NCBI GenBank assembly: GCA_036874045.1
Contig: CM072344.1
Span: 6,296,501 to 6,360,500 of the forward strand
DNA from: Cymodocea nodosa
Lineage: Eukaryota > Streptophyta > Magnoliopsida > Alismatales > Cymodoceaceae
Direction of reading: 5' to 3'
Length of the DNA stretch: 64,000 bases
Shown: positions 43,840-56,063 of the stretch, piece after piece
Position numbering within the stretch: position 1 is the stretch's first letter
Layout: each line of letters begins with the position of its first letter
Notes under the pieces: generated by a model
Seen by the model: only the letters and a program-made list of their open reading frames with translations
Told to the model about the DNA's origin: nothing
The model's database searches: none
Program-made: the position numbers and the translations under genes

Positions 43840-46090
43840 TGGTCTCCAAGTTCTACAAAGGTCGTGGCAGAGGAAAAGGCAAAAGCAGAAGAGATGCAAA
43901 AGGAAAAGAAATAGAGAATGATGAAGTTCCACGTACCTGGTTCAAGAAAATACTTCAAGTGGATAGAAGGTTAGCTGAAATTTATAAAGATTACTTCTTT
44001 CTTGAAGGTATACTAAATGAAGTTAGACAAGAACTTCAACATACAGATGCAAATATTACATACATGGGTATTCGTAGTAAATTTGATAGAGAATACAGAA
44101 TGAAATGTGTTGAAATTGCATTTTTGGAATAGTATGCAAAATATTTGGAAAAAGGTGTAGGTTCATCAAATAGAACTCCTCAAACTCCTATAAACGGTAC
44201 AAGACTACATGCATTTGAGGAAGAGCATGAATCAGCTATCTCTACTCCTTTATATTCAAAACAAGTAGAATCAGATATTGCTGTAGACAAAACAAAAGTT
44301 GACAGTCTTCGAAAGGTCGTTGCAATAGAAAGTGTCTTAGAAGAATTAAAGCAGAAAACTTTTATGGAGCAATTTAAAAAGAAAACAGCAATACTTGAAA
44401 AGGAGAAACGGAAATGTTATAGAAGAAGGAAAGTCAGAAAAATTATGTCTAAGGAAACAAAGTCTATTGAAAAAGGAAAATCAGATGAAAATTTATTTCC
44501 AAAGGACAATGTATGTCTAGACATGTACCTTATTGTGCATCTGATAAACTCATCAGTTCTGAGCATACTGAAACTAATGAAGATAATGAGACTTTATTTT
44601 TCCTTGCTAGAAAGCTTGAGAAGAAACACAAGTCAAATATGAGCTCATGTTTTTCTATTGGTACAAGTCCTGATGATGCAGATATTGATAAATCAGAGCA
44701 TCATGCACCTGACATTGAACAAGTTATTGCAGATATAATTGACAATGTTGAAGCATTGACTAGTTCACAGGCTGAATTGTCTGGAGTAGCAGATATTGAA
44801 AATTTTAAGACTCTAGAAGAGCTAAAAGATAACTAGCCTTCTATAGAATCTATAGAAGCAGAGTCTAAGAATTCACAACATGAATCAATGGAATTATCTG
44901 TTGAACAAAATGAACAATTATAGACAGATACACCGGTTGTAGAATTTGTGGAAAAATTGAACTCTGAACATTCTATAGAGATTGAAAAGATGAATGTTGA
45001 GAATATTGACAATGTTCCTAACACTGTTGAAGCTGAAGAATCAAGCTTACCTGAGCAGCTTCAAGATAATATTTTAGAAGAGGAACAACATGACATTCAT
45101 TTTGAAGAAGAGGTTCCTGAAGATGAATTAAACTCTGAATCACGGCTTCAGGTATCACCTTCTTTGTGTACAATATTACAAATTCAAGGTAATGCAATTC
45201 ATTTTAGATCTGAAGAAGCATTGCAGAAATACAATAATCTGATTACATGTCAGATTCTACATGCTCGTCCAATTAAATTAAGAAATTTGATGGAAATAAG
45301 AGATCTGTTTGAGTTTCAAGGCCTCATTAAATTCTTACCAATAGGAACAAAATGGAAGCAATACACAAAGCTTATTGCAGCTTTTTATAGCAATCTGGTC
45401 AAGAATGGAAATTTTCTAAAAACTCAAATAAATGAACAGGAGTTTCTATTGTCTCCTGAGTTAATTTTTGAAGTTTTAGGATTAAAGAATGAAGGTGTTG
45501 TTGTTACCAACAGATTTGACTTGATAAGACAACTGGAATGGAACATTCAGTCTTTATCAAAAATTCCAGATGTATATTCTGAAATGAGATTAATGGAAAA
45601 TCTGAATGTAGATGCAAAGTTTATTGCAAATTTATTTCAGAGAGTTGGACACAATTTGGAAGTCAGCAAAAGCTGTTTATATGCAACTTATGGCCTGCTG
45701 AATAGAATTCAAATAAATTGGTTTGATGTATTTATGTCTCAACTACAGCATATGAGTTCAAAGTTATTTTATGGTGATGATGTATGTAGAATCCTTGCAA
45801 GCCAATTGACTTTATCTGACTGGCCCTCTGAAACTAAAGGCATGAGAGCATTTAGTGTCAAAGATTTGCAAAAATTACAGGCCATGCATAGACCTCAACG
45901 ACAACAACAACAACAACTTGATACAGACTATATACAACAACAACAACAAAGTTATTCAATTCAAGCAGAACAGCAAACCTAGCTACCTCCTAACTTAGAT
46001 GCAGTGCTTAACGACATCAGAAATGATATTAGGCATCTAGGAGATAAAATATGTAATGCTATAAGTGATATACTTAGGAGGGGTCGATAA
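43840..46090 (+). pseudogene. Large post-pol ORF of the copia element (env-like position)
   Basis: About 745 codons from ATG 43840 to a stop at 46088, broken by stops at 44130, 44834, 44921 and 45980 and a frameshift near 44510. The N-terminus is basic (YKGRGRGKGKSRR). A long acidic Glu/Ser-rich middle follows. The C-terminal third is globular (FRSEEALQKYNNLI, LIAAFYSNLV, EFLLSPELIFEVLGL), then a polyglutamine stretch and a short helical end. The FYSNL...LSPE....LGL pattern recalls the 'putative plant transposon protein' family, from memory only. I see no signal peptide or clear membrane segment, so a true envelope role is unsupported. SIRE-type elements usually carry such an ORF here. Confidence 0.65.
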
Positions 46091-46573
46091 CTGTTTTTGT
46101 TTGTTTCTGAATACAAAATGTAATGTTTGTATTACTTGTTTGATTCATTGAACAATACATTTTTCTGTAAATGTGTTCAATTATTATTCTCGTTTAGAGA
46201 AATTGTTGTTGTAATTCTCTTATATATGTATATATATTCTCTATAATTATCTTTTTGATTAATGACAAAAAGGGGGAGAAATATTATAAAAAGATGATTA
46301 TGATCTTAATTGCATATATATATTATAAAAGGAGATGCTATTGAATGGTTATTGTAATCTGACAGATGATAATTAGAAAGCTGATACTTATATAATTATT
46401 GACATCTGAGAGTTTTAGTTCTGAGAGGTAAAATTTACACAAACAATAGAAATAAGCTTAAGTGAACTTAAGTCAACAAACAAGTTTGTTGAATTAAAAG
46501 TTAACCCAACGAAGGTGCTTTGTTGAGTTAAACATATTTCATAATTAATTTAATATGGTTTTGTCATCATCAA
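46091..46573 (+). other. 3' untranslated region of the copia element
   Basis: No gene. It contains a G-run at 46268-46280 (aaaaagggggagaa), nearly the same as the polypurine tract at the LTR, and GTTGAGTTAAA-type motifs at 46490-46530. Confidence 0.65.
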
Positions 46574-46585
46574 AAAGGGGGAGAT
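46574..46585 (+). promoter_or_regulatory. Polypurine tract of the copia element
   Basis: The sequence aaaagggggagat lies immediately before the LTR start TGTTGAG and is the plus-strand primer site. Confidence 0.85.
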
Positions 46586-48176
46586 TGTTGAGTATTTTTG
46601 TTTTGATGATGTGTGCTGAATGAAAATAATCATATTTGCTCAATTACTATTGCTTGTGAAAAGAAATTAAAATCATCAATTAATACAGAAAAAGCTTACT
46701 GATATAAATACTTATCTATATTGGATTTGAAGTTAATAACTAGTCATTTCGTTGCATTAATTTCTCAATTAGCTAAATGTTAAGTTAACGTGTGGTTTTA
46801 TTGAAAAGCATGATATGCTTTAAAGTTATATCTTCTGTATCATGAACAGTGCACGTTTAGACAACTCGTTAAGTTAGAGTTTTGTTTGTATAGAGGTCAC
46901 GTGAGAACTCATTAAGTTAGAGGCTTAAAGGTTAAAATAGGTCACGTGATAACTTGTTAAGTTAGTGAGTAAAAGAAGAGACGAACTCGTTAAGTTAGTG
47001 TTATACACGTGGTGAAATTATAAGTTACAAATGTTGTATTGTATCACGTGAGGTGCACATGTTTAACTCGTTAAGTTAACATAACTAAACGCGTTGAGTT
47101 GCTATATTGAACACTAAGGCAACGCGTTAGGTTAGCGTTATAAACTTTAGTTGTTATTTTTGCACGTGGTAAAATTCTTATTATAAAAACATTTGTTTAT
47201 TACTAAATCGGTGAGTTATCCTTTAACCTTTCGAAAGAAAGGTTAAGCAGGTTCGTTGAGATAGCATAACACCACAAACTTAGTTCGTTGAGTTAGTTAC
47301 AGTACTTGTCACGTGAAATGGCACATGGTGAACTCGTTAAGTTAGAAACGTTAAGTTATATATATATACTTGTGTTACTCATTTAGTTAACATTAAAGTA
47401 ACAACTTCTTATTACACTGATAAAATACTTTTGGACGAGAAAGTTTATTTTGCAGGAAATTTTTCAGAGATCCAAGACTAATGATTAAAGGAAATTCGAA
47501 ATATAAACGTGGGTTGGAACGTTTGTGTTTCAATGAAAGAAAAAGAAAAGACGTAGAGAAGTGGAAAACTGGTAGTGATTAAACGTAGAGGATATGTATG
47601 AAATGAAGATACAGTATGAAAGGCATAGAGTTCTCGTTGATCAAACCATCCTTGCACATAAAAAGAAAAATCTTTTCAAGGATCAAATCATCCCTGCACA
47701 CCAAAAGAAAAATCTTTTTCAGGGATCAAAAACACATTCTCGGGGAAAATTTCTCAAGTGGAAGAAAATTCAGTGAAGCAGAAAAGGTCAGATTTATGTC
47801 ATTGAAGAGTTGAAGTATCAAAAGAAAGCAAATTCGGTGAAGCAGAGAAAGACAAGATTCGTCACTGAAGAATTGCTGAAGAAGAAAGAAGAAGAAGAAA
47901 GATCTCAAATAAGGAGAAATGTTTTAAATTCCGCAAATTAGTTTTCTCTGCTTGTAGTTATGAAATTGTTTAGATGATACATGGTATCGAGATATAATTG
48001 CATCTACAATTTCTGAGGAGAATTGAATTGTATACTGTAATTGAAACCTTGAATAAAAATGATTTTATGAAAACACTGTCTCGACTTGTTTTTGAGATTT
48101 AAAGTTTCAATTATATTTCAGAAAATATTAAAAATACACAATTCACCCCCCTCTTGTGTAGCCATACGATCCTACA
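46586..48176 (+). repeat. 3' LTR of the copia element, 1,591 bp
   Basis: TGTTGAGTATTTTTG at the start and GATCCTACA at the end, preceded by ttcacccccctcttgtgtagcc, the C-rich end typical of SIRE LTRs. It matches 53601-55181 (inverted) and the partial LTR at 62579-64000. Many ACTCGTTAAGTTA hairpin half-sites and CACGTG G-boxes occur at 46780-47340. The promoter TATA found in sister copies is decayed here (agtatgaaagg at about 47611). Confidence 0.92.
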
Positions 48177-48760
48177 CCTTGGTTGGCCATACACTTTTCT
48201 CTTCCCTTGTCACTCATCTATGGAAAGAATTCAAACTCCTTCCAATTTGTGACCTCCTAAATTAAGCAAGTCTTGATGGTTGATTGAGTGATATCTTCAA
48301 GAATTGGAAGTGTGTGATGGACGACCATGGACTGTTGATTTCCCCTGATTTAATCCAAGGGTTCATGTCCTTCCTTTATCAACAACTCAAAAGATAACAT
48401 TAAATGCATATGCACATTACACATAAATTCCTACTAGATTATAAAGCAAAAATGAAATGTGCATAATATATTGCTTGCTCAATTGAGGATTATTTGATTT
48501 CATATCTTAATGATAATTCTTTCAAGATATGCATGAAATCAATATATAAATTACTTATATCTACACATGAGCTAATTAACTAGGTGTTAATTTAATAAAG
48601 GATAAATTTGTGCATTATTGACAATTTAATCCCTAATTCATGCATATGTCTAAAAATATGATTTGCATGTAATTCCACATTAGAACATATATATTTGCAC
48701 TTTATAATCCTTAACATGCATGAATTAACATATATAAAATGCACAAATTGATACTTTACA
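48177..48760 (-). repeat. 5' start of a B-family gypsy LTR, minus orientation
   Basis: The minus strand from 48760 reads TGTAAAGTATCAATTTG and follows the B LTR (25238 on) with moderate divergence. It stops at 48176, where the copia LTR ends. On its other side it abuts the spacer of the minus-strand copia. It is thus an LTR that interrupted that copia and was later truncated. Confidence 0.8.
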
Positions 48761-50310
48761 TTTACGAATAACTTAAATTCGCATGTAATAAGTGTTTAAA
48801 TAAGGTTTTAGGTGACTAACTCAACTAGTATAAAACTCAAGTTTAGATTTTAAATGAATATTGAATACAGTTTATTCAATCAAGGTACCCAAAATATTTA
48901 AGCATAACTCGTTGAGTTAACTAACCTAACAAGTAAAACGCTGTCTAGAGGTAGTTTTACACGTTACCTTACATAACATAACATTTAGTTAGTACACTTT
49001 ACCAAACACAAGTTTTGGATGCTTTCAATTGAAACCTTGCGAAGACAACACACAAGCTATAGTTGACATATATAAAACATCATCTTGAGAGCATTGTAAA
49101 CTATTCCAATATTCTTTTTATGAATCTAAAAATAGTTTGTTTGTCTTTTAAATTGTTTCATCAAGATCTTTAGAGGACTAAAATCAGATTAACCAAGAGT
49201 TATATTCTGAATTATATTAATCTATTTTGGAAATTGTTATTCCTCCCCCTACAAATATACTTCAAATATATTCAATAACATATAAAATATACTTGTATAA
49301 AAATAGATGTTAATTATAACTATACTTTTAAATTTTCTTTTCAGAAGATTTCTATCATCCTGAATTCATCAAAAATGATTTCAAGAATCAACTCCAACAG
49401 TATATGAATCAAAACATAACTTTAAACTTAATATGATTAACTCAAGGAGAATAAAAGAATGTATCTCAAATAAACATTTTCAACAGTACTAATGTTGATT
49501 CAATAAATCAACAATCATATTGGTAGAAACTATATTCAATTCAAAAATATCTATAGTTAATGAAACAAATTTTATCTTTTCAAAACAGTAAATATTGATA
49601 ATTTTCTTTAAAAGTTAGTTTAAAAATCTTGAATCATACAAGAGCTTTCTAATGTACCAGTGTAATGAGCTTTCAGCCAACAATCCCAAGTCTGATCAGG
49701 ACCTTAGGTTGCCAGATTTAAAGAATCCTTTTTCAAGACAACAATCCTTATATACTTATCTGCTCAAGTACAAAAGGCTCATGATCAAACTGATCAATAA
49801 ATACTCAAAGATTTTCACTTTGTAAGTACTTTTCTTTTTAAGCATAGTATATATGTATTTCATTAATACAGATGCAATAAAACACAAATCTCATACAATT
49901 TTTACGTCTATGATTTTACTAAAAATATGAATCAGTTTCAATAAGCTCATACTTTTGATTAGTAGTTTAAGATGATTTACTTATAAATTATTCTACAAGT
50001 TTAATTAATCAAGTCAAATTCATGCATGATCATATGCACTTTCATTGATCCAACGAAAACATTTAATCAAAATTTCAGGATTTCAGAGGTATTTAATGTT
50101 TTTCATTTACACTTCCACTTAAAATTTTGAAAACCATTAAACTTGACAAAATACTTAAAATCAATAAGATACTACTATAACTTTTACAATAAATACATAG
50201 TATCTTATGTAGTACTTTAGATATTACTTAGATATTTTTGATAAGTATATAATATCTATGAGGTAAACAACATCAACAATAATATTTATCTTTTGTGGAG
50301 TCTAAGCATT
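48761..50310 (-). other. Post-pol spacer of copia 1
   Basis: Gene-free. It is the reverse complement of 42251-43800 with scattered differences, including the G-run region (cctccccctaca at about 49240-49255). Together the two copies form the arms of a long imperfect inverted repeat. Confidence 0.85.
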
Positions 50311-50913
50311 TTACACATCACATAGCCTACAAATACCTAAATTTAATCTTATGTTGTAGAATTTATTTTCATCTAGAGGTTTTGTAAATATATCAACTAA
50401 TTGATTTTTACTAGACACAAATCCTAATTTAATTTCTCCTTTAATTACGTTATCTCTTAGAAAATGATGTCTAACCTCTATATGCTTTGCTCTAGAATGC
50501 AATACAGGATTTTTGGAAAGATTTATTACAGAACTACTGTCACAATAAATCTCAGTTGTATCATAAGATAATCCAAAATCTTCTAAAGTTTGCCTTATCC
50601 ATAGAATTTGAGTGCAACACAATGCAATAGCAACATATTCAGCTTTAATGGTTGAAACTGCTACACAGTTTTGCTTTTTACTAAATCATGACACCAAATT
50701 ATTTTCCAATAATTGACATGTGCCACTGGTACTTTTTCTATCAGATTTAGATCATACATAATTAGCATCAGTATATCCTATAAGATCTATTGAACTATCC
50801 TTAAAATAATACAATCTGAAATTTTTAGTTTCTTGTATATATCTAAATATTCTTTTAATAGTAATTGAGTGTGATTCTTTAGGATTAGATTGAAATCTAG
50901 CATAAGCACACAT
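50311..50913 (-). pseudogene. RNase H of copia 1
   Basis: The C-terminal 103 codons (50622-50311) are open and match CTQILWIRQTLEDFGLSYDTTEIYCDSSS through DIFTKPLDEN. Upstream, up to the deletion joint, the same frame is broken by several stops (for example the Trp before FSK). No RT catalytic region remains. Confidence 0.88.
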
Positions 50914-50919
50914 AGCAAA
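50914..50919 (-). other. Deletion joint in copia 1
   Basis: The six bases TTTGCT (minus strand) belong equally to protease (as at 39355-39360) and RT (as at 41642-41647). About 2.29 kb present in the sister copy, covering integrase and the RT catalytic core, is absent. Confidence 0.85.
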
Positions 50920-52422
50920 TTAAATCCTAGGTTTTCTACATATAGTACATTCGAAATAACACAAGTAGGAGTTATTTGAACATCGCCCATACCTATGATT
51001 TTATCTTTGCTTTTGTTTCCAAATGTAACATTTCCTTTCTTGGTATTTGTAAAATTTTTCAGTAGACTTTTCTATCTAGTCATGTGACTTGATGCTCCAC
51101 TATCCAAGATCCATTTTGATGTTGTTTCCTCTTGCAAAACAAATTAAGAAGAATTGTTCCTTGGTACCCAATGTTGTTGAGGACCAACTTTATTAAATGC
51201 ATATTTCTTCTTTTTGTTTAAAAATAGTTTAACATTATCATTAGAATTCTTATTAGTTGTAAGTACTATTGATTTTTCGTTAGCTTTATACTCACATATA
51301 GCATTATTGCTCTTATAATCATTCTTTTTGTTTTTAGATGTAGTATAACCAAGACCAAACTGATTTTTATCAGATGTTAATTTATTTTGGTCATGCTCAT
51401 ACATTTCAATAAGTTCATACCAAGATTTTGTACTTGTATTGAAATTTTCAGTACATACAAAATCTTTTTCTACACATGAATTTTCAGATAAAGAACATGT
51501 AGAACCAGTAATTGGTCTAATACTAGTGTTTTGAATTTCATGCTCAGATTTCTGAATTTTCAGTTTACTACAATTGTTTGACATTTTTGAAACATTAGTG
51601 ACTGAATTTCTAAAACAAGAAACAAGATTTTTAGAAACATTAATAGTCATGTTAGAAGTACATTTAGATAAATCACATTGATTTATATTATTGCTGCATG
51701 ATTCATCCCTTGAACTACCTACTTCTACATATTTATTACCTTGTTTCATGATAAAAGGAATTTTAGTCTTAGATTTACTTGAACTACAACTAATAAACCC
51801 TTTGTTGGCTTGAGATTCAGGATATTCAGGATAATCAAATCCTAAGCCAAATTTATATGACACCGCAGGGGTACTAGTTATTTTGTCTAACTTAGTTTGA
51901 CTTAAATTTCATTTCTTAATGGTGGATTTAAATCTAGCTCTTCATTTTTAATCTGTCAATTTCTAACTCAAGATCATTTATGTTGTTTCTCTACATTTCA
52001 TTTTTAGATTCTATTTTTAATTTTTCAGCATTTGTATTTTGTATTTGTTCATGCAAGACACATTCATTAAATCTAAATTTATGCAAATCTCTAGCATAAT
52101 TTTCATTATCACATTTAAACTTTTCTAAAGTAATAGACAGGAAACAATTTTCTTCTTCCAAAATGGACAAAAAGTTTCTAATATTCTTATTTTCCAATTT
52201 ACAAACTTTAAGTTTTTGTAATAATGCATGATAAGCACATAATAATTCATCAAAGTTAAAATCTGAATGACTTTCAAGATCAAATATTACCTCAAACTCA
52301 TCTAGTATGAAGCACACATGAGCAACGTCTTCTAACTCTTGTTCTTCTTCTGAATGTGAAGATTTTGATGATAATTCCTCAAATTTAGACTCTTCTAACG
52401 TGTCATCCCAAGTGACCTTCAA
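50920..52422 (-). pseudogene. Gag tail and protease start of copia 1
   Basis: Minus strand: VTWDDTLEESKFEEL, an acidic coiled coil (52422-51991), a short broken stretch around 51900-51990, the Ser/Asn-rich linker YKFGLGFDYPEYPESQ to GPQQHWVPRN (51863-51144), then protease, whose active-site region lies near 51105-51090 (tggatcttggatagtgg), to the deletion joint. The protein matches 37835-39360. Confidence 0.82.
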
Positions 52423-52485
52423 AGCCTTTTTCTTGTAAAACTTTTTCTGAGTTTTCTAAGTCGTCTTCTTCTGATTTGTCCTACT

Positions 52486-53400
52486 CTACTTTTTATTTTT
52501 CCTTATAGGACAATCTGGAGAAAGATGTCTAAGTTTCTTGTAGTTGTAACATACATACCTTCTAGATAAAGAATTCCTATCATTTAGTGATTTTGACGTT
52601 GAGGGTTTATCATTTCTGTTCCATTGTTGTTTCCTAGCTTTCCATGCTTTCTTGAATTTCTTAATCAGCAAAATCAAATCCTCGTTAGAATCAGTAGATA
52701 TTTTAGAATCTGAATTAATTTTGAAGGCTATTTCTTTCTTCAGTTTTAATTTGTTGTGACTCAGTGAATCATTTAATTGTACTTCATAAGCAATTAAATT
52801 TCCTATAAGTTCATTTATAGTATAAACATTTAAATCTCGTGATTCCTCAATAGATGTTACTTTTTGAGACCACTTGGAACTTAGGGATCTAAGAATTTTT
52901 CTCACCAAATCCTTCTATTCAAAGTTCTTTCCTAAGCATTTTAAAGAGTTTATTATATCTAGGAATCTGGAAAATATCTCAGAAATACTTTCGTCTTCAT
53001 GCATCTTAAAGAGTTCATACTTATGAATTAACATATTTATCTTAGTCTCTTTAACTTGAGAAGTACCCTCATGCGAAACTTCTAATGCATGTCACACCTC
53101 ATAAGCATATTTATATGCCGACACTTTACTAAACTATTCATAACTCAATGCACAAAATAAGATATTTAAGCCCTTAGCATTCAGAGTTTCATTTTCTTTT
53201 TCATTAGTTGTCCAAGTATTATAAGGAGTAGTTAATGGAGTATATGGTTTAGAAATCAGGAACCACAACTTATGATCTATACTTCAAAGAAAAACTGTCA
53301 TCTTATATTTCCAATATTCAAAATGTATTCCATCAAATAAAGGAGGATGATTAAGATTTTGGCCTTCATACAAAGAAAAATTACCATTTCTAGTAGTCAT
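52486..53400 (-). pseudogene. Gag N-terminal part of copia 1
   Basis: The ATG (complement 53398-53400) opens MTTRNGNFSLYEGQNLNHPP, then FEYWKYKM, and continues through the gag helix bundle (ALEVSHEGTSQVKETKINML, YELFKMHEDESISEIF). The knuckle reads CYNYKKLRHLSPDC (52550-52510), where the second Cys of CX2CX4HX4C is Tyr. Stops at about 53288, 53141, 53096 and 52915. It begins about 185 bases after the primer site. Confidence 0.85.
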
Positions 53401-53586
53401 CTTACCTTAGATTTTTCAACCTATTTGATTTTAAATAGTTTAAAAACTTTAAAACAACTTGAGCCTTAAATCAAGAAAGTTAAGAGTATACTCAAATATT
53501 AATTTCTGTTTAAAAACAAGGAAGGCAAAATAAGCAATGATATTAAATAAGTTGGTATTGATTTTATATCAAAGACTATTAACAAA

Positions 53587-53598
53587 GCTCTGATACCA
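53587..53598 (-). promoter_or_regulatory. Primer-binding site of copia 1 (tRNA-iMet type)
   Basis: Minus strand TGGTATCAGAGC, 2 bases after the LTR end. This is the standard primer site of plant copia elements. Confidence 0.93.
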
Positions 53599-53600
53599 CT

Positions 53601-55181
53601 TGTAGGATCGTATGGCTACATAAGAGGGGGGTGAATTGTGTTTTTCAACCTTTTCGATTATAATTGAAACTTCAAAATTAAAAACAAGTTGAGACATTGT
53701 TTTCAAAAAATCATTTTTATTCAAAGTTTCAATTACAATATACAATTCAATTCTCCTTAGAAATTGTAGATGCAATTATATATTGATACCATGTTTCATC
53801 TATACAATTTCATGACTACAAACAAAGAAAACTAATTTACAAAATTTAAAACATTTCTCCCTGTTTGAGACCTTTCTTCTTCTTCTTCTTCTTCTTTTTC
53901 TTCTTCAACAATTCTTCAATGACGAATATCTGACTTTCTCTGCTTCACCGAATTTGCTTTCTCCTAATACTTCAGATCTTTAGTGACATAAATCTTACCT
54001 ATTTCTGCTTCATTGAATTTTCATTCATCTGAGAGCTTTTCCTCGACAGGTGTTTTTGTTCCCTGAAAAGATATTTCATTTGGTGTGCAGGGATAATTGA
54101 TCAACGAGAATTCTGTGTCTTTTATACTATATCTTCATTTCATGCATATCCACCGTGTTTAATCACTACCAGTTTTCCACTTCTTCATGTCTTCTCTTTT
54201 TCCTTCATCGAAATACACACGTTCTGACCCACATTTACATTTCGAATTTTCTTTAATCATCAATCCTAGATCTCTGAAAAATTTCTTGCAAAATAAACTT
54301 TCTCGTCCAAAATCTTTCATCAAGTGTAATAATAAGTTGTTACTTTAATGTTAACTAAACGAGTAACACAAGTAGATATATAACTTAACATTTCTAACTT
54401 AACGAGTTCCTCATGTGCCAACTCACGTGACAAGTACTATAGCTAACTCAACGAACTAAGTCCATGGTGTTACGTTAACTCAATGAACAAACTTCATGGT
54501 ATTACGATAACTCAATGAACCAACTCCGTTGTGTTACAGATAACTCAACAAACCAGTAATAAACAAATGTTTTTATAATAAGAATTTTACCACATGTAAT
54601 AATAACAACTTAAGTTTATAACGCTAACCTAACGCGTTGCCTTAGTGTTCAATATAGCAATTCAATGCGTGTAGTTATGTTAACTAAATGAGTTAAACAT
54701 GTGCAACTCACATGATACAATATAACATTCATAACCTTTAATTTCACTACATGTACAACACTAACTTAACGAGTTCGTCTCTTCTTTTACTCACTAACTT
54801 AACGAATTCTCACATGACCTATTTTAACCTTTAAGCCTCTAACTTAACGAGTTCTCATGCGACCTCTATACAAATAACACTCTAACTTAACGAGTTGTCT
54901 AAACGTGCACTGTTCATGATATAGAAAATATAACATTAAAACATATCATGCTTTTCAATAAAAACACATTAACTTAACGTTTAGTTAAATGAGAAATTAA
55001 TGCAATGAAACGACTAGTTATTTAACTTAGTATAATTTTAGATCCAATACAGACAAGTATTTATATCAATAAACTTTTTCTGTATTAATTGATGTTCTTA
55101 ATTTCTTTTCACAAGCAATAGTAATTGAGCAAATATGATTACTTTCATTCAGCACACATCATCAAAACAAAATACTCAACA
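53601..55181 (-). repeat. 5' LTR of copia 1, 1,581 bp
   Basis: The ends TGTTGAG (complement at 55175-55181) and CCTACA (complement at 53601-53606) bound it. It matches 46586-48176 inverted. The region 54360-54960 has many TAACTTAACGAGTT half-sites and G-box or near-G-box sites. It includes a (CTT)n run at 53875-53905. Confidence 0.92.
54120..54126 (-). promoter_or_regulatory. TATA box of the copia 1 LTR
   Basis: The minus strand reads TATAAAA in atagtataaaagacac; the same position has tataaaaggc in the LTR at 62579. It would drive the element RNA leftwards. Confidence 0.65.
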
Positions 55182-56063
55182 CTCTATATGCCTTACTTCT
55201 AATGGAATAACCAACAAAAATACCCTCATCTGATTTGGCTCTAAATTTGTCTCTATGTTCCTTAGTGTTTAAAATAAAACACTTGCAGCCAAAGGATTTT
55301 AAATAACTTATTTGGGAACCCTATTATACCATATCTCATAAGGAGTTTTATTCAAAATTGGTCTTAGATGTACTCTATTTATAACATAACATACTGTATG
55401 AACTACTTCTACCTAGAGAGATAGGGGTAACTTATTTTCATTTAACATGGTTTTGCACATTTCTTGAAGTGATCTGTTTTTACGTTCTACTATCTCATTT
55501 TGTGAAGGAGCTCTTGGAAATGAGTACTTATGATCTATGCCTAATTATTCACAAAAGGTGTCCATTTGATCATTATCAAATTCTATACCATGATCACTTC
55601 TAAGTTTTTGAATTTTAACATTTTTCTCATTCTGAACATTATCAAATTCTAAGTTTGAGTGCCCTAGCCTTCTATGCCATAAAATAACTTCATCTAATTT
55701 TGCAATGAAGCAAGCAATGTCTTTAATAATATCAAAAGGCAAATTCAGAATACAAACGGATCCTTTCTTATATGTAGTGAATAAAATTTTGTTTGTAGAC
55801 ATGTCCATAATTTTACAGGAATCTTTTTCAAAAATTATTCTATAAAACTTTATTAAATCAAGAACACTCAATAAATTAAAACCTAAGTTTTCCACTAATA
55901 AGACATCATTTATAAAACATTTTTCAGTTACCTGAACCTTGCCAAACCTAAGGATATTTGTTTTGCTTTTATTTCCAAAGATAACTTGTCCATTCTTGGT
56001 CTTTGTTACTTTTGTAAGTAATCGTATATCTCGAGTCATGTGGCTGGATACTCCATTGCCCAT
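55182..56063 (-). pseudogene. Protease and integrase remnant of copia 2
   Basis: The protease opens MGNGVSSHMTRDIRL (the expected Asp-Ser before the Gly is changed), then VIFGNKSK and VENLGFNLLSV. The pre-integrase motif VILWHRRLGHSNL is joined directly to NVQNEKNVKIQKLRSDHG, so the Cys pair and the first catalytic Asp are deleted. ERKNRSLQEM and NKTPYEIWYNRVPK follow in the part 55540-55182, broken by stops. It stops at the copia 1 LTR. Confidence 0.85.

Larger units (their letters stand above)
37830..48176 (+). mobile_element. Copia element, SIRE/Maximus-like, lacking 5' LTR and gag N-terminus
   Basis: Order: gag C-terminal coiled coil, protease, integrase, RT, RNase H, 1.6-kb spacer, large 3' ORF, polypurine tract, 3' LTR. 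The pol frame is constant from 37835 to 42250 (about 1,472 codons) with eight stops. The large post-pol ORF, the long gag tail and the C-rich LTR end identify the SIRE/Maximus branch. A deleted sister copy lies inverted at 48761-55181. Confidence 0.9.
48761..55181 (-). mobile_element. Copia element 1, minus strand, internally deleted, SIRE/Maximus-like
   Basis: Minus-strand order: 5' LTR 55181-53601, primer site, gag 53400-52486 and its coiled-coil tail, start of protease, then a direct jump to the end of RT/RNase H, spacer to 48761, where a gypsy LTR cuts it. Integrase and most of RT are missing. It belongs to the same family as 37830-48176, lies tail-to-tail with it and interrupts copia 2. 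Confidence 0.9.

Noticed and set aside
44948..45982. Host gene candidate
   Set aside because: It lies between copia pol and the copia polypurine tract/LTR, in the position typical for the extra SIRE ORF.
47594..47813. Two lysine-rich ORFs in the copia 3' LTR
   Set aside because: They arise from a locally repeated LTR motif (agaaaaatcttttc with catccttgcacac-like text) and are not kept open in the other LTR copies.
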